Counted from the first letter of the stretch, positions 1 to 43,735 are shown. The stretch: DNA of 64,000 nt from Muraenolepis orangiensis (GCA_027704905.1 CM051002.1:10205460-10269459); one strand, 5' to 3'. Notes: generated from the sequence alone by a model not told the origin. Translations and numbers: made by a program.

Positions 1-825
1 GCCTCTGTCTATATTTTTCCTCAATAAATAATTTTTTTATAGTAGATGCAAATCATGTTTTTTTCTTTCCTTTGGCACTTTAAACAAAGAAATATCTGTA
101 CGGTTTGTATATCATCTATATAAAACCACACCGTGAAATGTTATCCATCTTTACCTCCGGGGGAGAAATATATTATCCCTCTGTTCTGTGGCCTACACAA
201 ACAAAGTGTTTGTTTTCTTCGTCATTTGAGTCCAGCTGGCAATTTTGCACTCCTGTGGAACTACATTCTCTGGTCCTGCCCTCCATAAGTTGCTTCTTAT
301 CGATGTGTGGTGATTTGAATGTAATACAATCCTCTTCCATCACACATTTGCCTGCTGGATGTATAGTCCCAGCGATTGGACAGTGCTGCTGTAGAAGTCC
401 AGAAGCATGCAAATATAGGTAAATGTTTCTGGGCAGAAGAAGAGGGATTGACAGCATTAGGGGAATCTTGGAGGAATCACACGCCGTGGGACCATACACT
501 CAACACACAGGACAGGTAGTTAACTAAAGCAATCTTTTCTCAAATATATACCATTACATATATTGGCAGTTATTTTTGTTTAGCTAATATTGTTACTGTA
601 TTATTTTCTTTAAAAATGGTTGTAGGATTCATATGTTCATGGATCTGTACATTGAGCCATTGGACACCAGTGAACGGATCATTAAGATACAGCTTTCCTT
701 TTGCTTTATTTAATCGTACTATTCATCCCAAGTAACAACTAATTGTTATTTGCACTTTTTAAGGGAATAATCTAAAAAGGAGATACAGAGCAACACCGAG
801 ATAGAAACCCCACACCCCGAACAAC
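1..825. other. Upstream of avil, no gene recognised
   Basis: This AT-rich stretch shows no convincing exon. The short open frames in it have no splice or composition support. An AATAAA at 23-28 could be the poly(A) signal of a gene lying to the left, but nothing else supports that. The avil 5' UTR and promoter should lie here; no clear TATA box was identified. Confidence 0.4.
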
Positions 826-8582
<7,757 letters not shown>

Positions 8583-9233
8583 TTAAACTCACTTACATTA
8601 CATCACATCAGCTTTTTTTTTAAACTTCTAATCCGCTCACATTATCTTGTTTTATGCCTTGTTTTGTTACTTTAATATGACAATGTATAGTTTGATTTGA
8701 AGGCATTATCACAGTTCATCATTTAAATGTTATGCATGAAGTAAATGTTGTAACTTCTGGCATATGCATTGGTTTAGGTATACCATTTTAAATGATCTGG
8801 CTAGTTAGTGTATAATAGCTAGCTTTTTGTTTTATTCCAGGTTGCTTATGTTACCATCACTCTATGTGTAGTATCAGTGGAAAAGGTGCTTGAAAGGAAA
8901 CTAAATCCTGATGTTGTCTTTTTCATCCATCAATATTCAGGACAACCTTATAATCAAACACATGTTCTTCTTGTAATCTTGACTAAACAGTTAATCACTT
9001 TGTTTTGATGGGAGAGCAGATATACGGCTTAATTGCTTATTATACTGCTATATTTATAATTAAACGACTATGTTGCTAAGTATACTGCTTTATTGCTTAA
9101 TTAGTGGTTGAAAACACTATTACTTCCTATTTCTAATGGACACTCGCCCAACAAGTTTCAAATATTTGCAATAGTTTCAACATTTCTAGAATATAGTGGT
9201 TTTGTCTTGTGAATCTTGGAAACCAAGTGAATC

Positions 9234-9239
9234 AATAAA
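9234..9239 (+). terminator. avil: avil candidate poly(A) signal
   Basis: An AATAAA lies 652 bp after the avil stop codon, in AT-rich sequence. It is the best candidate for the avil 3' end, but no transcript evidence is available. Confidence 0.55.
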
Positions 9240-9261
9240 CACCTATATTGTTTGATAACAC

Positions 9262-9267
9262 TTTATT
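9262..9267 (-). terminator. LRRFIP-like gene candidate poly(A) signal
   Basis: TTTATT on the plus strand is AATAAA for the leftward gene whose stop is at 11236. This would give a 3' UTR of about 1.97 kb, and 9268-11233 has no convincing coding frame. It faces the avil signal 25 bp away. Confidence 0.45.
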
Positions 9268-11233
9268 TAGATAGTTTTGCAATGTGTTTTATATTTAAAG
9301 CCTTCATGTTTATTTCAAAGGTAAACTGAAAAAACATATATATATATATACATAGATATATAGATATGAATATTATGACATTGTTTTACTATTGATGATA
9401 CAATCAAGATGAAATTTGGCAAACATTGTGAAAATCAATTAAAAGTCCAATCTAAAATGTCAACTGTGTTAAGACCAATTGTATCCGATAACAGATGTCT
9501 CCAGATACATTACAGATGTGTAATGCAACTTTATTGCATTTAATTGATACATGTGACAGGCTTTTTCAGAGCAGTGTGAACAGCATGTTACATGGAATCT
9601 GATTTCTTTCATTTGTTGGGCCACTTCAATGTGTGACCGTTGTTTATATTAAGGTTTACACAGTTAACCAAATGACAGCAAAGATTACATTGACGTGATT
9701 TTCATTCATTCATTTTTAGGAACGAGAGATAATTGACTGATCAAGTCAATAGGTAGAAGTGGCAAAACAGGTGGCACAAGAACATATTTTTGGTTATGTA
9801 AGTGGAAAACAGCGTACATTATTACATATAGTTTATATAGTATATCCAAAAGTTCATCACGCAAGAAATATCCCTATGTAACGAAAATAATCCCTCTTGC
9901 GTTATTGAAGAAAGTTCATTGTGCTTCAGCTTGTCAAAGAACATGCAACCTTGAATATGTGGTCACTTAAAGGCGAGTTGGAAAGACATGTTTAACAACA
10001 TAACAAAATACATCCCTTATTGTCAAAGAAAGACACTCATTAATTCATGCATCAAATATTAGCAGGGGCGATCAAAAACCCAAGCCCTAAATATTCTTAA
10101 AGGATTTGTTGAAGTTAAAGTTACAAAATCAGGAATAAACTACAAACATAAAAAACATATACATACAAAGGAGGAAAAAATATCTGACATTATCAAGCGT
10201 ATTGTCCTCTAAAAGCTCATCTTTCTTAATCCTAGTATTTAAAAAAGGTTAAAAACACATGTGACTAAAGCCATGTCAAATAAAATAAAAAAATATTTGT
10301 CATCAAGCGATACGATCCAATGATCAGCAGTGACCACATAAAAAAGGTTGCCTCAAACAGACAGGAAGGTTCTACAGGAAGGTTCAGACCCACGACTGAA
10401 TTGTATGGTAGAAGTACAAAAACATGACAGTTGACTAGGTTTTACTGCAAACGTTGTGCAAACATAACCATGCAACAGAATAACAGCCTATTATAGGCTA
10501 ATGTGTTTTGAACTTCAAGCCTTATATAGCCATCAAAGGAATGTCATGTCAACTGTACCAACTGATTCGGCAAGAGCTTCACAAAGGGTGCAAATTCGGC
10601 CAAATGTATTGTCTCTTACCATAACAAAACTATCTATCTCCATCTAATAAATGTAAAAAAAAGAAATTCTCTCATCTTTCATCCAAAAGTTACTTATCAT
10701 TGGCCACTACCAGTGTCTAGTATATGACAGCTCACTGGCAACAATTACAGTGTACAAACTAAACATCATACAAAGCAGCCGCGACAAATATTTAGACAGC
10801 TAGAACTGGTTGTATACCAAAGACATTTCGATATGTGGCATATTCAAAACAACTAGACAGCCCAGTGGATGTACAGCATTCTCTTTGAAAAACGTAACTT
10901 ATTTTGTAACAATAATGAAAATCCCAAATTCAAAAATTCACTTTAACAGAATAAAGTGAAAACTTTTTTTGATTTGGAGAATTTTTCGCATTGGAGGAGA
11001 AGTGTATTATGAACACAGGTTTACCCTTGGAATGCACAAAGTCCCATGAAAATTTAAACAAGATAAATAGTAAGAGCATTTGGCGACCAAAAGAAGGCAA
11101 GATAAATATTGCTAGTCAATATTGGTACTTCTATCTTGCTGAGAAAGATAGGTTACCTTACCGAAAGAGAACCACATGGTCCCTTATACCATGGCGAAGA
11201 AAAATAAAAACAATATCTATAAAATCAAAGCAC
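9268..11233 (-). other. Probable long 3' UTR of the LRRFIP-like gene
   Basis: This unique AT-rich sequence has no microsatellites and no supported ORF, in contrast to the flanking introns. The absence of simple repeats over 2 kb in this window fits transcribed 3' UTR. Internal alternative poly(A) sites are possible. Confidence 0.4.
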
Positions 11234-14603
<3,370 letters not shown>

Positions 14604-16640
14604 CTTGTACGATTGGTATTGAAGCAATCCAAAAAAAAGTGAGTAGTTTATCGGAAAATCGTGTTTGCTTTGTTGATTTGACGAGGATGACGACAACAAT
14701 GACACCAACAACGAATACGCCCTGGCCTTCATCTACGGCAAGCCAAATGCTGAAAGCTCAAGATAGAATTAATCGAAATGTAACACATTTTCGTGTGCTG
14801 TACGAGTGGAAAATATGGTAGCTGGGCGTTGATTTTGAATCAAGTCAGTGCTATTTCATTACCACCAAATAAAAAATTGACAAAAATAAAAAAATATCAA
14901 AAGTTGAACTGCAATTATATTTTCCTCCAGTAGATGACAGTAGCAAGTCGCTAGTGCTGTCCAAGCTGAAGGGAACCAAAACTTCAACGGTGATATATTT
15001 TAATAGAGTCAAACCCTGCCATGATTTTTTTTTTTAATCAAAACTTAATGCACATTTGAAAGTTTGGACGATGGCGGGCCTTTTGTCGACATTGTTGTTC
15101 ACATGTGCCGTGTTTGACTTGTGTAATGGGATAAGAGTCAACAATCACACATTCGCAAAACAGTAGACTGAGGATCTGGAACATATCAGCCTCGTCATAC
15201 AACAACGAATCTATTATATTGTGCCTTTCACTGTCAAAGTACTGGGTCTCCTTGTTGTTTCGGGCCAGGTGCTTCATGTAATAATCTTGTGGCCTGTCTT
15301 TGGTTCCACTAATGTCATCTGCCAATTATTTCTGCTGATTCATGCTTATTGCGTAGCTTATAATATGCCTATTTATAAAACCAACGATATTTATGTGATT
15401 CCAGAGCCTTGCTCTTCAAAAAGGGTTAGTGTCCACCTCCCCACACAATATCTCACAAGTATGCTCTTAGAAGAATGTCAACAATGTATTTTCATGTTGT
15501 TTACATTTTCCATCTTAATATTTCGAAAATGCAATAACAATGTGAATCGAATTGTATAACCAAGCCACCAACCAAACAATTAGACAGCCACCGTGACATT
15601 GTCATGTTACCAAGCAGTTATGCTATTCATCTCATATGGTAACAATTGCAATGATAACATGACTTAATTTGCTTTGTATTGCCAACATGCAGGGGAATCA
15701 AATGATGCAAGTGTGGGCAATGGATACTATGAATGCTATGGTACACATTCAATCAAATTAAGAATGATTTTGGTCAGGTTGCTTGCTTGGTCAGTTATCA
15801 TAATTGTGTAAAAGTGTCCAGGTGGCACTTGCAGTATATACGACTTTGCTCAGAGTGCAACCATTCAGTCAGAATTGCGTCAAGATGATACAGTAGGTCA
15901 ATAAGCAGAGTAACACCCTGTTACCCTGACGACGCCCCGAGGGACCCTCCTCGCAGCTGATTCGCGCATATAAATGTTGCATCCGCGACCATTTTGAGCA
16001 CGTCCTAAACCAATGGGGATCCGGTGGGTGTAACAATTACGCTCTCCTTTCTTATATATAACTCGTCCTCACTCAATGCAATGCTCCTGAATTCATTGGG
16101 CTGTGCTTTAAAAATGAACTTATGTATCCTACAGTGACTTGTCTTGTAAATACCCAGAGGACTTTGGAATACATTCGATTGATTTTATAGAAAAGTTTAA
16201 GACTGGAAAATATAGTCTATATGTTTTAAAACGGTAGGGAGGCAATAAGCTTACTTTTTTTTTGAATGTACCATAATGATCCTGAATTAGTCTCTTGGTT
16301 TATCAATAGCCTACTTTTGAACATATTAGCCTATTTTCTATTGTCACGGTAATGCTTAACAAATCTAGTTAACGCGTCCGTCTCCCAATACTACGGTTGA
16401 TCAGTAACCTCTTTCTGGAACTATTGATCCCCGTCCGTATGGAAAGTTAGGATGAAACTGTACTTCTACTAAGTTGACTAAATTGATACGCCAATTCAAA
16501 TTTCATGGAAAAACTGTAGAATTAGTGCTCCAAAAAAGTGTCGAATACAGTGTTTAAAGACAGACGCGCGACTGGAGAACCAGTAGGTTTCATATCACTT
16601 CCATCTCGTCTATGTTTATTTTAATCATCCATACTGTACA
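14604..16640. other. Shared upstream region between LRRFIP-like gene and gdf11
   Basis: This unique sequence is free of long microsatellites and should contain the leftward LRRFIP-like promoter. A minus-strand open frame at about 15120-15325 is described separately. CCAAT at 16010-16014 followed by TATATATA at 16053-16060 forms one promoter-like cassette on the plus strand. A TATAAAT lies near 15969. Confidence 0.45.
15120..15325 (-). other. Unidentified open frame with coding-like composition
   Basis: On the minus strand the frame reads ADDISGTKDRPQDYYMKH and continues ARNNKETQYFDSERHN and DSLLYDEADMFQILS. Codon choice looks coding-like and the frame is preceded by TTGGCAG, a possible acceptor with a poor pyrimidine tract. 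I do not recognise the protein. No good donor closes it and there is no neighbouring exon I can join it to. It could be an orphan exon, a pseudogene fragment or chance. Confidence 0.25.
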
Positions 16641-16734
16641 GTGATTACACACTCTTATGGGTGCTTACACCTTCCCATCGCTCTATCCCTCTTGATTTGG
16701 TGACAGAGCTAAAAGCCTTTTGTTGCAATCTTAG

Positions 16735-16779
16735 CCAATGGAGACGGATTACGACACCGGGCAGTGGAGATATATAAAG
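16735..16779 (+). promoter_or_regulatory. gdf11: gdf11 core promoter: CCAAT plus TATA box
   Basis: CCAAT at 16735-16739 lies 31 bp upstream of TATATAAAG at 16771-16779. With usual TATA spacing the start site would be near 16800, giving a 5' UTR of about 370 nt before the ATG at 17170. The distal cassette at 16010-16060 has the same order and could be an alternative promoter. Confidence 0.6.
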
Positions 16780-16838
16780 CGCCCTTATTGACCGCACTTG
16801 CACATTTTTCAGTGACACTTCTGAACACTCACACCTCC

Positions 16839-17111
16839 ATGGACTAAATGGTATTTAACAGGGGAACCAAAACAACCATTACATGTGCGCGGGATATACA
16901 TAGGCCTACACGAGGAACAGTTATTTCTTACTTTCAATCAGAATTGCCTTGACACACTGAAACGATTTTTTTTTTTTTTTTTTTGCATTTGTAGCTCAAG
17001 CGCCCCGCAATCATTGCAGGGCGACCGCATTTGGAATAGATCCATATCATTTATTACATTTTTTGCATGATAAGGCTAAAGGCAAGTATAGTGGCAACAC
17101 GTCTCAGATAA
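16839..17111 (+). promoter_or_regulatory. gdf11: Upstream ORFs in gdf11 5' leader
   Basis: If transcription starts near 16800 the leader holds four AUG-initiated upstream ORFs: 16839-16847 (2 codons), 16848-16952 (34 codons), 16883-16903 (6 codons) and 17067-17111 (14 codons). All end before the main start. The main ATG context has G at -3 and C at +4, so it is not optimal. Confidence 0.45.
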
Positions 17112-17169
17112 GGGTAAGCGAGGATACACCGTCACATAAAGTTGCATTGCCTGTATTGAGTGTATCGTC

Positions 17170-37052
<19,883 letters not shown>

Positions 37053-40000
37053 GTTTCCGAAAGGGGCCGACAGGAGGGAGACACACACATTTACCGCCAC
37101 CATTGCATCATACCACGCAAAATAAATGACCCTTTTGAAGCTCTCCCCAGCACCCCAATCCACTCCCTGTAACCAGTCTCCACTCTTAAATTCTGATGCA
37201 AGAAGATAAAGCATCCTACTGGACTTTTCCATTTACTTTGCCAGTTGATGAATTTATTTTTACGTGAAAAAATATTTAAAAAGTTTAAAATGAGATATAA
37301 AGCATCAAAAGACTGAGCTAGGAATGCATAATGAATTCAACCGGGAGTGTGACTGTGAAGTAGCTTCAGGAAACGGTAAACGAAAGACAAAACTATGTTA
37401 TATCTGTCTGTTGGTTTTGTTGTTGTTTTCCCTTAAGATATTTTAAACAACATAATACTTGTGAAACATCCAAGACAGTTGGATCAAGACAGAAAGAGTT
37501 AAAAACATTTGCAGTATATATATTTTTTGGGGTTGTCAGGTGATGAGTATTTGGCGATGAGTATTTGGAAATGTGTCATCGCTTAATCAATGTGGAATTT
37601 AAGCCACTAAAATGTTACAAAGTGGGGCATGATCGAAAAGTATTTTTTAAAGTGTCCCCCCCCACAGCAAAGGCTCAGCACTCGAACAAACCCTTGTCAT
37701 GCTGAAGAACGCTATTTGAATGAATCCAAAATGATGTTCTTGTTTAGTTTCGTGTGTCTTGTTTAGAGTGTTTTAAAGATAAGAAAGAAGAAAAAAAACC
37801 AAACCTACGCCCGCTATTTATGTATCACACCCCGGTGCGACATTCTCGAGTGTCCACAAAACATTTCCCAGTCACTTTGATCTTCTTTTATTTGGCGTCT
37901 TGTAAAACACAAAAAAAAGAAAAGAGAGAAGAGACAAAAGATGTTATGCTATTCTACTCCCATCATTCAAGTGAAAAAAAAACAAAAAACCTGCAACTCT
38001 CTCCCGCACACTCACACACCACAACAATCGTATATGGAGTACTGCGCAACCAAAAACTAAAAGGGTTGATTCAACGTTCAAAGTTCTGATACAAGAACGG
38101 AGAGCTGTTTTTGTTTTTTTTCGTTTTGTTGCAGATGCACTCTGCAAGTCCCCGGGTCTCTTTTTTTCCCGGGAGAGGAAGGGCCATTGTTTGGCTCACA
38201 GCGTGAAGCGCTCCGACAAAAAGAATGGCTTACAACTGTCTTACGGACTATTCCTCCATCAAACATCAGTGGACGCCCACAGGGCCCTGAGAGCCTCTGC
38301 GGCACACGGTTCAAAATCAGCGCCCGGGGACGTATTGTGTTGTAGCTCAGAGGAGTGTGACGGAATATGTATCGGCCAAGATTATGGAAAGGGGTGGGGG
38401 GGGGTTGTTGTACATGCCTGGTCGGTATGAAACGGATTACAAATGTAACACACGTCCGCGTTTGCGAATGCTTCACCACAGATAGGGTGCCAGAATTGTC
38501 ACATATTTCAACATGTCGATGTCAATCAATGATTTCAATACACAATACAATACTTAGATACAATACACAACGTGAATACAATACAATAACACTAGAGTCT
38601 GCAATTTACAGTGAATAACATGTTTTAAGTACATTTTTATATTTCAAACTAGAATTTACCGTGTATCTATATCCGTTCTGTCACAGCAATTCCTTCTTAG
38701 ACTTCATCTTTCATCTTAGACTCGTGCTGGTAGATAAACAGGACAAATCACCATTTCAAAATCCTGTCACTGTGGAACTGTACATTGAAACAAACAAAAA
38801 AAAGAGATTGTTATGGTTTAAAAATATCCCTATATAGATTGAGTAGAACAACGTCACGAGTTGCAAAGCGCAAAAGGAAGCGAACAAAACAAAGGAGAGA
38901 GCTGATGTTTAGGAAACATATCTCGTCAAGCCCCAAAGCAAACCTCAGCTGCATTGTCAACACAGATAACCTATTGGAAGTGCTTGAATAGCAGCGAGTA
39001 GATTAGTCCGCTTGAAAGTCTTGTCTTGTCACCTGGATATCGACGCAAGATATTCCTTTGTTGAAAACGAAAGCACTATACTGTTGGATAAAGGAAGAGC
39101 CTTCTGACATTATATATAAATGATATATGTATATATTTAAAAAAAAGAAGAAAAAAAAGAAAAAGAAAGATAAAAAAAAGGGGTACAAAAACCTTTTTTT
39201 TGGGGGGGTACTCTACCTTACCAACAATAAATGTTTGCACTATGGGGGACGTTCATGGCGGGAGGTGAGGCGTTTGTGTTGGCCCAGCACACGAGAGCTT
39301 GTACAGTACAGGACGAAGAACTCGTCAAGCTTCTGGGGAGAAGGAACCACGTGGATAAACTGCAGAGAGCCTTTCCCTTCTTGTTCAAGACGTGTATGGA
39401 CCTATGGGCCAGTCCATGCACTCACACTCCTCCACCATCCAGTCTGGATCCCGGGCATACCTGTGGCCTGAAAGGCCCCTCCATCCCCCCTCCCCCCGGC
39501 TCGACTTTGCCCCCCCCCCGTCGGGTGATAAGTTGTGTGTGGAATAAAGTGTCTGGATCGTTGACTGTAGAATGCTTTAACTGGAAGACAAAAACAAAAC
39601 AAAACAGCCCTCCCCAACAACTTCAATCTGTTTCAGTAGAAGCGATTCACCTTTTGATGGAACAGCATGTCGACTGTTTTTTTACAAAGACATGTTTTTG
39701 CCTTTGTGTGTATTTTAAGTGAAAGCACCCATGTACGCATGGGAATATCCAGGGACTGTTAGCCAAAGTAGAGGATGACATGTTGTGTGATGTAACTTTT
39801 GTAATAGCAAGAATATACTAGAACATTTCAAAGGGAGAGAGAGAGAGAGAGAGAGAGAGAATGGAGAGAGAGAGAGAGGATAAAAAACGTTAGTAGGGAC
39901 AGTGGTTGGGAACAATTCAACTGGTCAATTGTCTATTTATTAATATTATAATGCGTTTCAAAGTATGTCTACCTCACTTTAGCAATCTAAAACCCTCGCG

Positions 40001-40555
40001 TTTTTAATTTGAAATTTCATCATAAATCTGTGCAAACGTGTAACCCAGAAGATGATGGAAGGAAGGAAGGTCTTGAAAATCACAGGGTCCCCCCCATGCT
40101 CAGGTTCAGGTTGAGGTATTGACGGCTGTGTTTGAAGGAGTGACCGGTGGTTCACGAGCTCTGGTCAAACAAACAAAAAACGATAAGTGGTGCCCAGAAC
40201 TAGAGCGTATACGTATAACTAGAGTTCCTGTAAGCTGTGGAGAAGTCGCATTCTGAATTTAGTTGTTTGTATACTGGTGTGTGTGTGAGAGTGTTTTCAT
40301 ATATAAATATATGAGCGTTAGAAATCTCTATGTAAATAACGACCCAAATGTTGGCATTTATGCAGTTTTGGACAGGTTCCCTGCTTCTAATGTGTTGCTC
40401 ACTTTTCCCTCTCTTCATTCCTATTCATTGTGTAGTAAAAGAAAATTCACCCCCAAAACGTTGTAGTTGTAATGGTTGTGCATATGAATAACTGTCCAAT
40501 TGTTCTTTTTACCATTTGTTGTTTATTTGCTGTCTTTTTTCTTTTGTACAATAAA
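37053..40555 (+). other. gdf11: Probable long gdf11 3' UTR with poly(A) signal at 40550
   Basis: Following the stop is 3.5 kb of mostly repeat-poor unique sequence without a supported gene. It ends at AATAAA (40550-40555) next to a (CA)n tract. An earlier AATAAA at 37119-37124 could serve a short form. The extent is inferred from repeat paucity and the signal, not from transcripts. Confidence 0.4.
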
Positions 40556-40624
40556 TCATTTATTTAGCTTATGTAACGCAGTGTTTATTTCTTACACCCC
40601 CCCGTCCCCCCCCCCGTCACAATT

Positions 40625-40625
<1 letters not shown>

Positions 40626-40663
<38 letters not shown>

Positions 40664-40676
40664 CACACACACACGC

Positions 40677-40721
<45 letters not shown>

Positions 40722-40790
40722 CACACGCACACACACACTCACACGCACACACGCGCATGTACACACTTGCACGCGCACACGCACACACAC
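40626..40790 (+). repeat. Interrupted (CA)n microsatellite
   Basis: CA repeats with GC interruptions immediately after the proposed gdf11 3' end. Confidence 0.95.
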
Positions 40791-40799
40791 TTAATACAC

Positions 40800-41240
40800 T
40801 GATGTCATTGGCTTGTCTATCAGAGGTGCCATATTCACTCTGAGCCTAATTAGTGAAAGAGAGAAAGAGGGCTCTGAACACAGAGCTTTAGTGTTGCCTT
40901 GGGTCGTCATTATTGGGATTTCATATGAGATGTGGCCTGACCCAATTAATATGTCACTTGATAGGAGGGCCTCTCATCAACCTAATCTAGAGCATCACTG
41001 CGTGAAAACGGAGTCAGAACGAAGGTTTTTGTGAGCACAAATGGCAGAGGACCACCCAGCCCATGACCGGGGGACTGACACACACAGCATTGACCTCTGC
41101 AAACGTTCTCACCAGACATCAACATTTGCTCTGTTCCCTCACCTCTTAGACCACGGAAGCACAGGAAGAAAACAGTGACAAGATGTTTTTGGATTGCTGC
41201 ATAGCGTGTCGTTGTAGAAGCCGTACACAAGTTAAACCCG
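40800..41240. other. Unique intergenic block
   Basis: Repeat-free sequence with TAAT-type cores (CCTAATTAGTGAAAG, CCCAATTAATATGTC) and no coding frame. It might be a conserved regulatory element; that is inference only. Confidence 0.25.
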
Positions 41241-41839
41241 AGCAAAAGGCCAACAGTACACATATACCGCACTACATGTGGGCATAGCATCTGTGTACAC
41301 AGTAGCAGTATTGGGGAGGGTTGAGGACATACACAGTACAGTACGGGTGCAAGGCCCCGGAGGACAGCGCGGGGCTAAGAGACGGGAGGCTGCCTTTAGA
41401 ACTGCAGCCATTCTGGCCATAAAGTTAAGAGAGAAGGTTGATTGGGGTCAGCGCTCAATAGCTTGAATTGCTGGACACAGTAATCAGTAACACCTTTTTG
41501 TCTGGCTCACTGGACAGTGTTTGGAGAGAGGGCACTGCTCCAGAAAGATCACACACTCCCTAATGGGGAGTAAGAATCTCACATGATCATAAAGTAAAGA
41601 GGAGGGGAGGGAAGATTGGAGCTGTAATTGGGTAGGTTTCTCAAACAAAGCGATTAAAAGAAGGTCCATCACATTAGGGCTCTACACTTTATTTATCACC
41701 TTCTGTTTTATAATCAGGTTTACACTTTACAGTTTTGGTATCATTCTATTATTTTCTGCAAAAAGTGTGGTGCTTATTGTAATATAATAATTGTTATGGA
41801 CCGCTAAATAACCTATAATATGAGCTACATATGTACTAT

Positions 41840-42329
41840 TTGTATTGATTATTGTCATGCCTCATCATCAATTGTTGCTGTTATGCAATTATGAAGCACT
41901 GCAAGTAAACCACTGCAACAGCCCACAGTGCTGCCAGCACCTCACAGAGCAGACCCTCTGTGTTGAATGTACATGGTTTGTTTTGTTTTTTCCGTTTTTT
42001 TCCATTTTAAGTCCCAGTAGTGCAGCAGCATCATAAATACAGTGCAGTAACTATGATGAGTCCAGAAAGTTCAGCAAAGTATGTAAGTGTAATATTAATG
42101 TCAGTGTTGTGAAAATGAAAGTGCCAGCACTCCTAACAGTTCAGTAGGCGCACTGCCTGTGGATAAAAACTATCCTTAAACCTGGTAGTACTTGGTGGTG
42201 GTACTTGATGGTGCCCAGGGTGGTTACAGTCCTTTATGATGGACATGGCCTTCTTCCGACATCTGGTCCTACAGATCTCCTCAATGCATGGACGGGGATC
42301 TTAAGGTGTTTTAAAACTGCAGTTCTACC

Positions 42330-42417
<88 letters not shown>

Positions 42418-42560
42418 ATCTGCTTTAGGTTGTGTCGCGACCGGAGACCGGTGGAGAGCCACAGACAGTGTTGGGCTCTGGCTGGGGGGCTCCCTGCCAC
42501 AGCATGTTGGTCCACCCCAGGATGTGGAGGCGAACAGCCCTAGCCTGGAGGAGTTCCTCT
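41840..42560 (-). mobile_element. Degenerate LINE 3' end (possible)
   Basis: On the minus strand a frame near 42130-42290 reads RCRKKAMSIIKDCNHPGHH, then TTRFKDSFYPQAVRLLN. This resembles the end of fish L2/Rex1-type reverse transcriptase ORFs (a basic TxRFKxSFFPxAVxLLN motif). It is interrupted by the (CA)n at 42332-42416 and lacks the usual LPSGRRYRSI segment, so it is dead if real. The subfamily is not determined. Confidence 0.35.
42332..42416 (+). repeat. (CA)n microsatellite
   Basis: About 85 bp of pure CA repeat. Confidence 0.97.
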
Positions 42561-42870
42561 GCCGGCCATCTTGTCTCCTTGGCTATTACTATGATTCGAT
42601 AGCAAAGATTCCTCATATTCCCCATAATAAATATTCTATCAAATATTTGACAGAATATAACACTGAACTGTAAACAATTCTGTATCAAATTTCCAGTTTT
42701 TTCAGTAATTTTCTTTGTTTGAAAGTAAAAAAGCTGGATTTAGAGGATGTATTGAGAAGCGTATTCTCATCTTCATCAAAATGTTTATATTTATCTTACA
42801 CCAAAAACAATTCAAAGATCAGTCCAACTACTGGTCAATGGTTGTCCAGCAGTCTGTAGTTAGTTCAAAT

Positions 42871-42872
<2 letters not shown>

Positions 42873-42913
<41 letters not shown>

Positions 42914-42918
42914 ACACA

Positions 42919-42970
<52 letters not shown>

Positions 42971-42982
42971 CACGCACACACT
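42873..42982 (+). repeat. (CA)n microsatellite
   Basis: CA repeat with GACA interruptions. Confidence 0.95.
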
Positions 42983-43645
42983 CCTTTCTGGAACAGGAAC
43001 CAAACAGAGGGCTTGAAACACCTTCTCGGCTCCTCTCTGGCGTCGGCTTTCATTTTTAAGACCCTCCATAAAAACAATAAAAAAAACACACACACACAAA
43101 TTTTTAAAATCCAAGCGTTTCAGCCCGTGCTCAAATGACACATTGAACATCAGGAGGTATTCATATCAGCCGACCTATAGAGCTTTTTGGACATTTACGG
43201 TCGACGTGTCCGCTAATAAAAAAAAAGCCACGGTGAAGTGTATATTAGAGAGCAGGGTTATGTGGGGACACAGCTGTGTTCACGCTGGCAGGAGTGAACA
43301 AACTGAGGGATTCCAGGTCAGTGGTCACAGACTTAACCTCTGACAGCCCAAATCCCAATCTTCCTAAACAGATGTACATATATATAGCGTCCGGTGGAAT
43401 AACACACTACAACACAAACGGACAAACATACAAACTGAACTAATGAACACAATGAGCATGCAAAAAACAAAGGGAACAATCAAAGGAAGAAAACTGAGAG
43501 AATGTGGCCCTCAGTGACGGAATCAGAGATTCTCACAGCAGATTCACAGATTTCTCTAAAGAAATTCAGATATCTGAGTGTTGTGGGAACTGTGAATGGT
43601 ATGTATTTGTATTTGTTATTGTGTGAGATTTGTATGTATGACATA

Positions 43646-43678
43646 CTATTATTATTATTATTATTATTATTATCATCA

Positions 43679-43713
<35 letters not shown>

Positions 43714-43735
43714 AATAATTATTATTAACATACTA
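43646..43735 (+). repeat. (ATT)n microsatellite
   Basis: ATT repeats with an internal ATCATCATC stretch; the poly-Leu and poly-Asn frames are artefacts. Confidence 0.95.
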
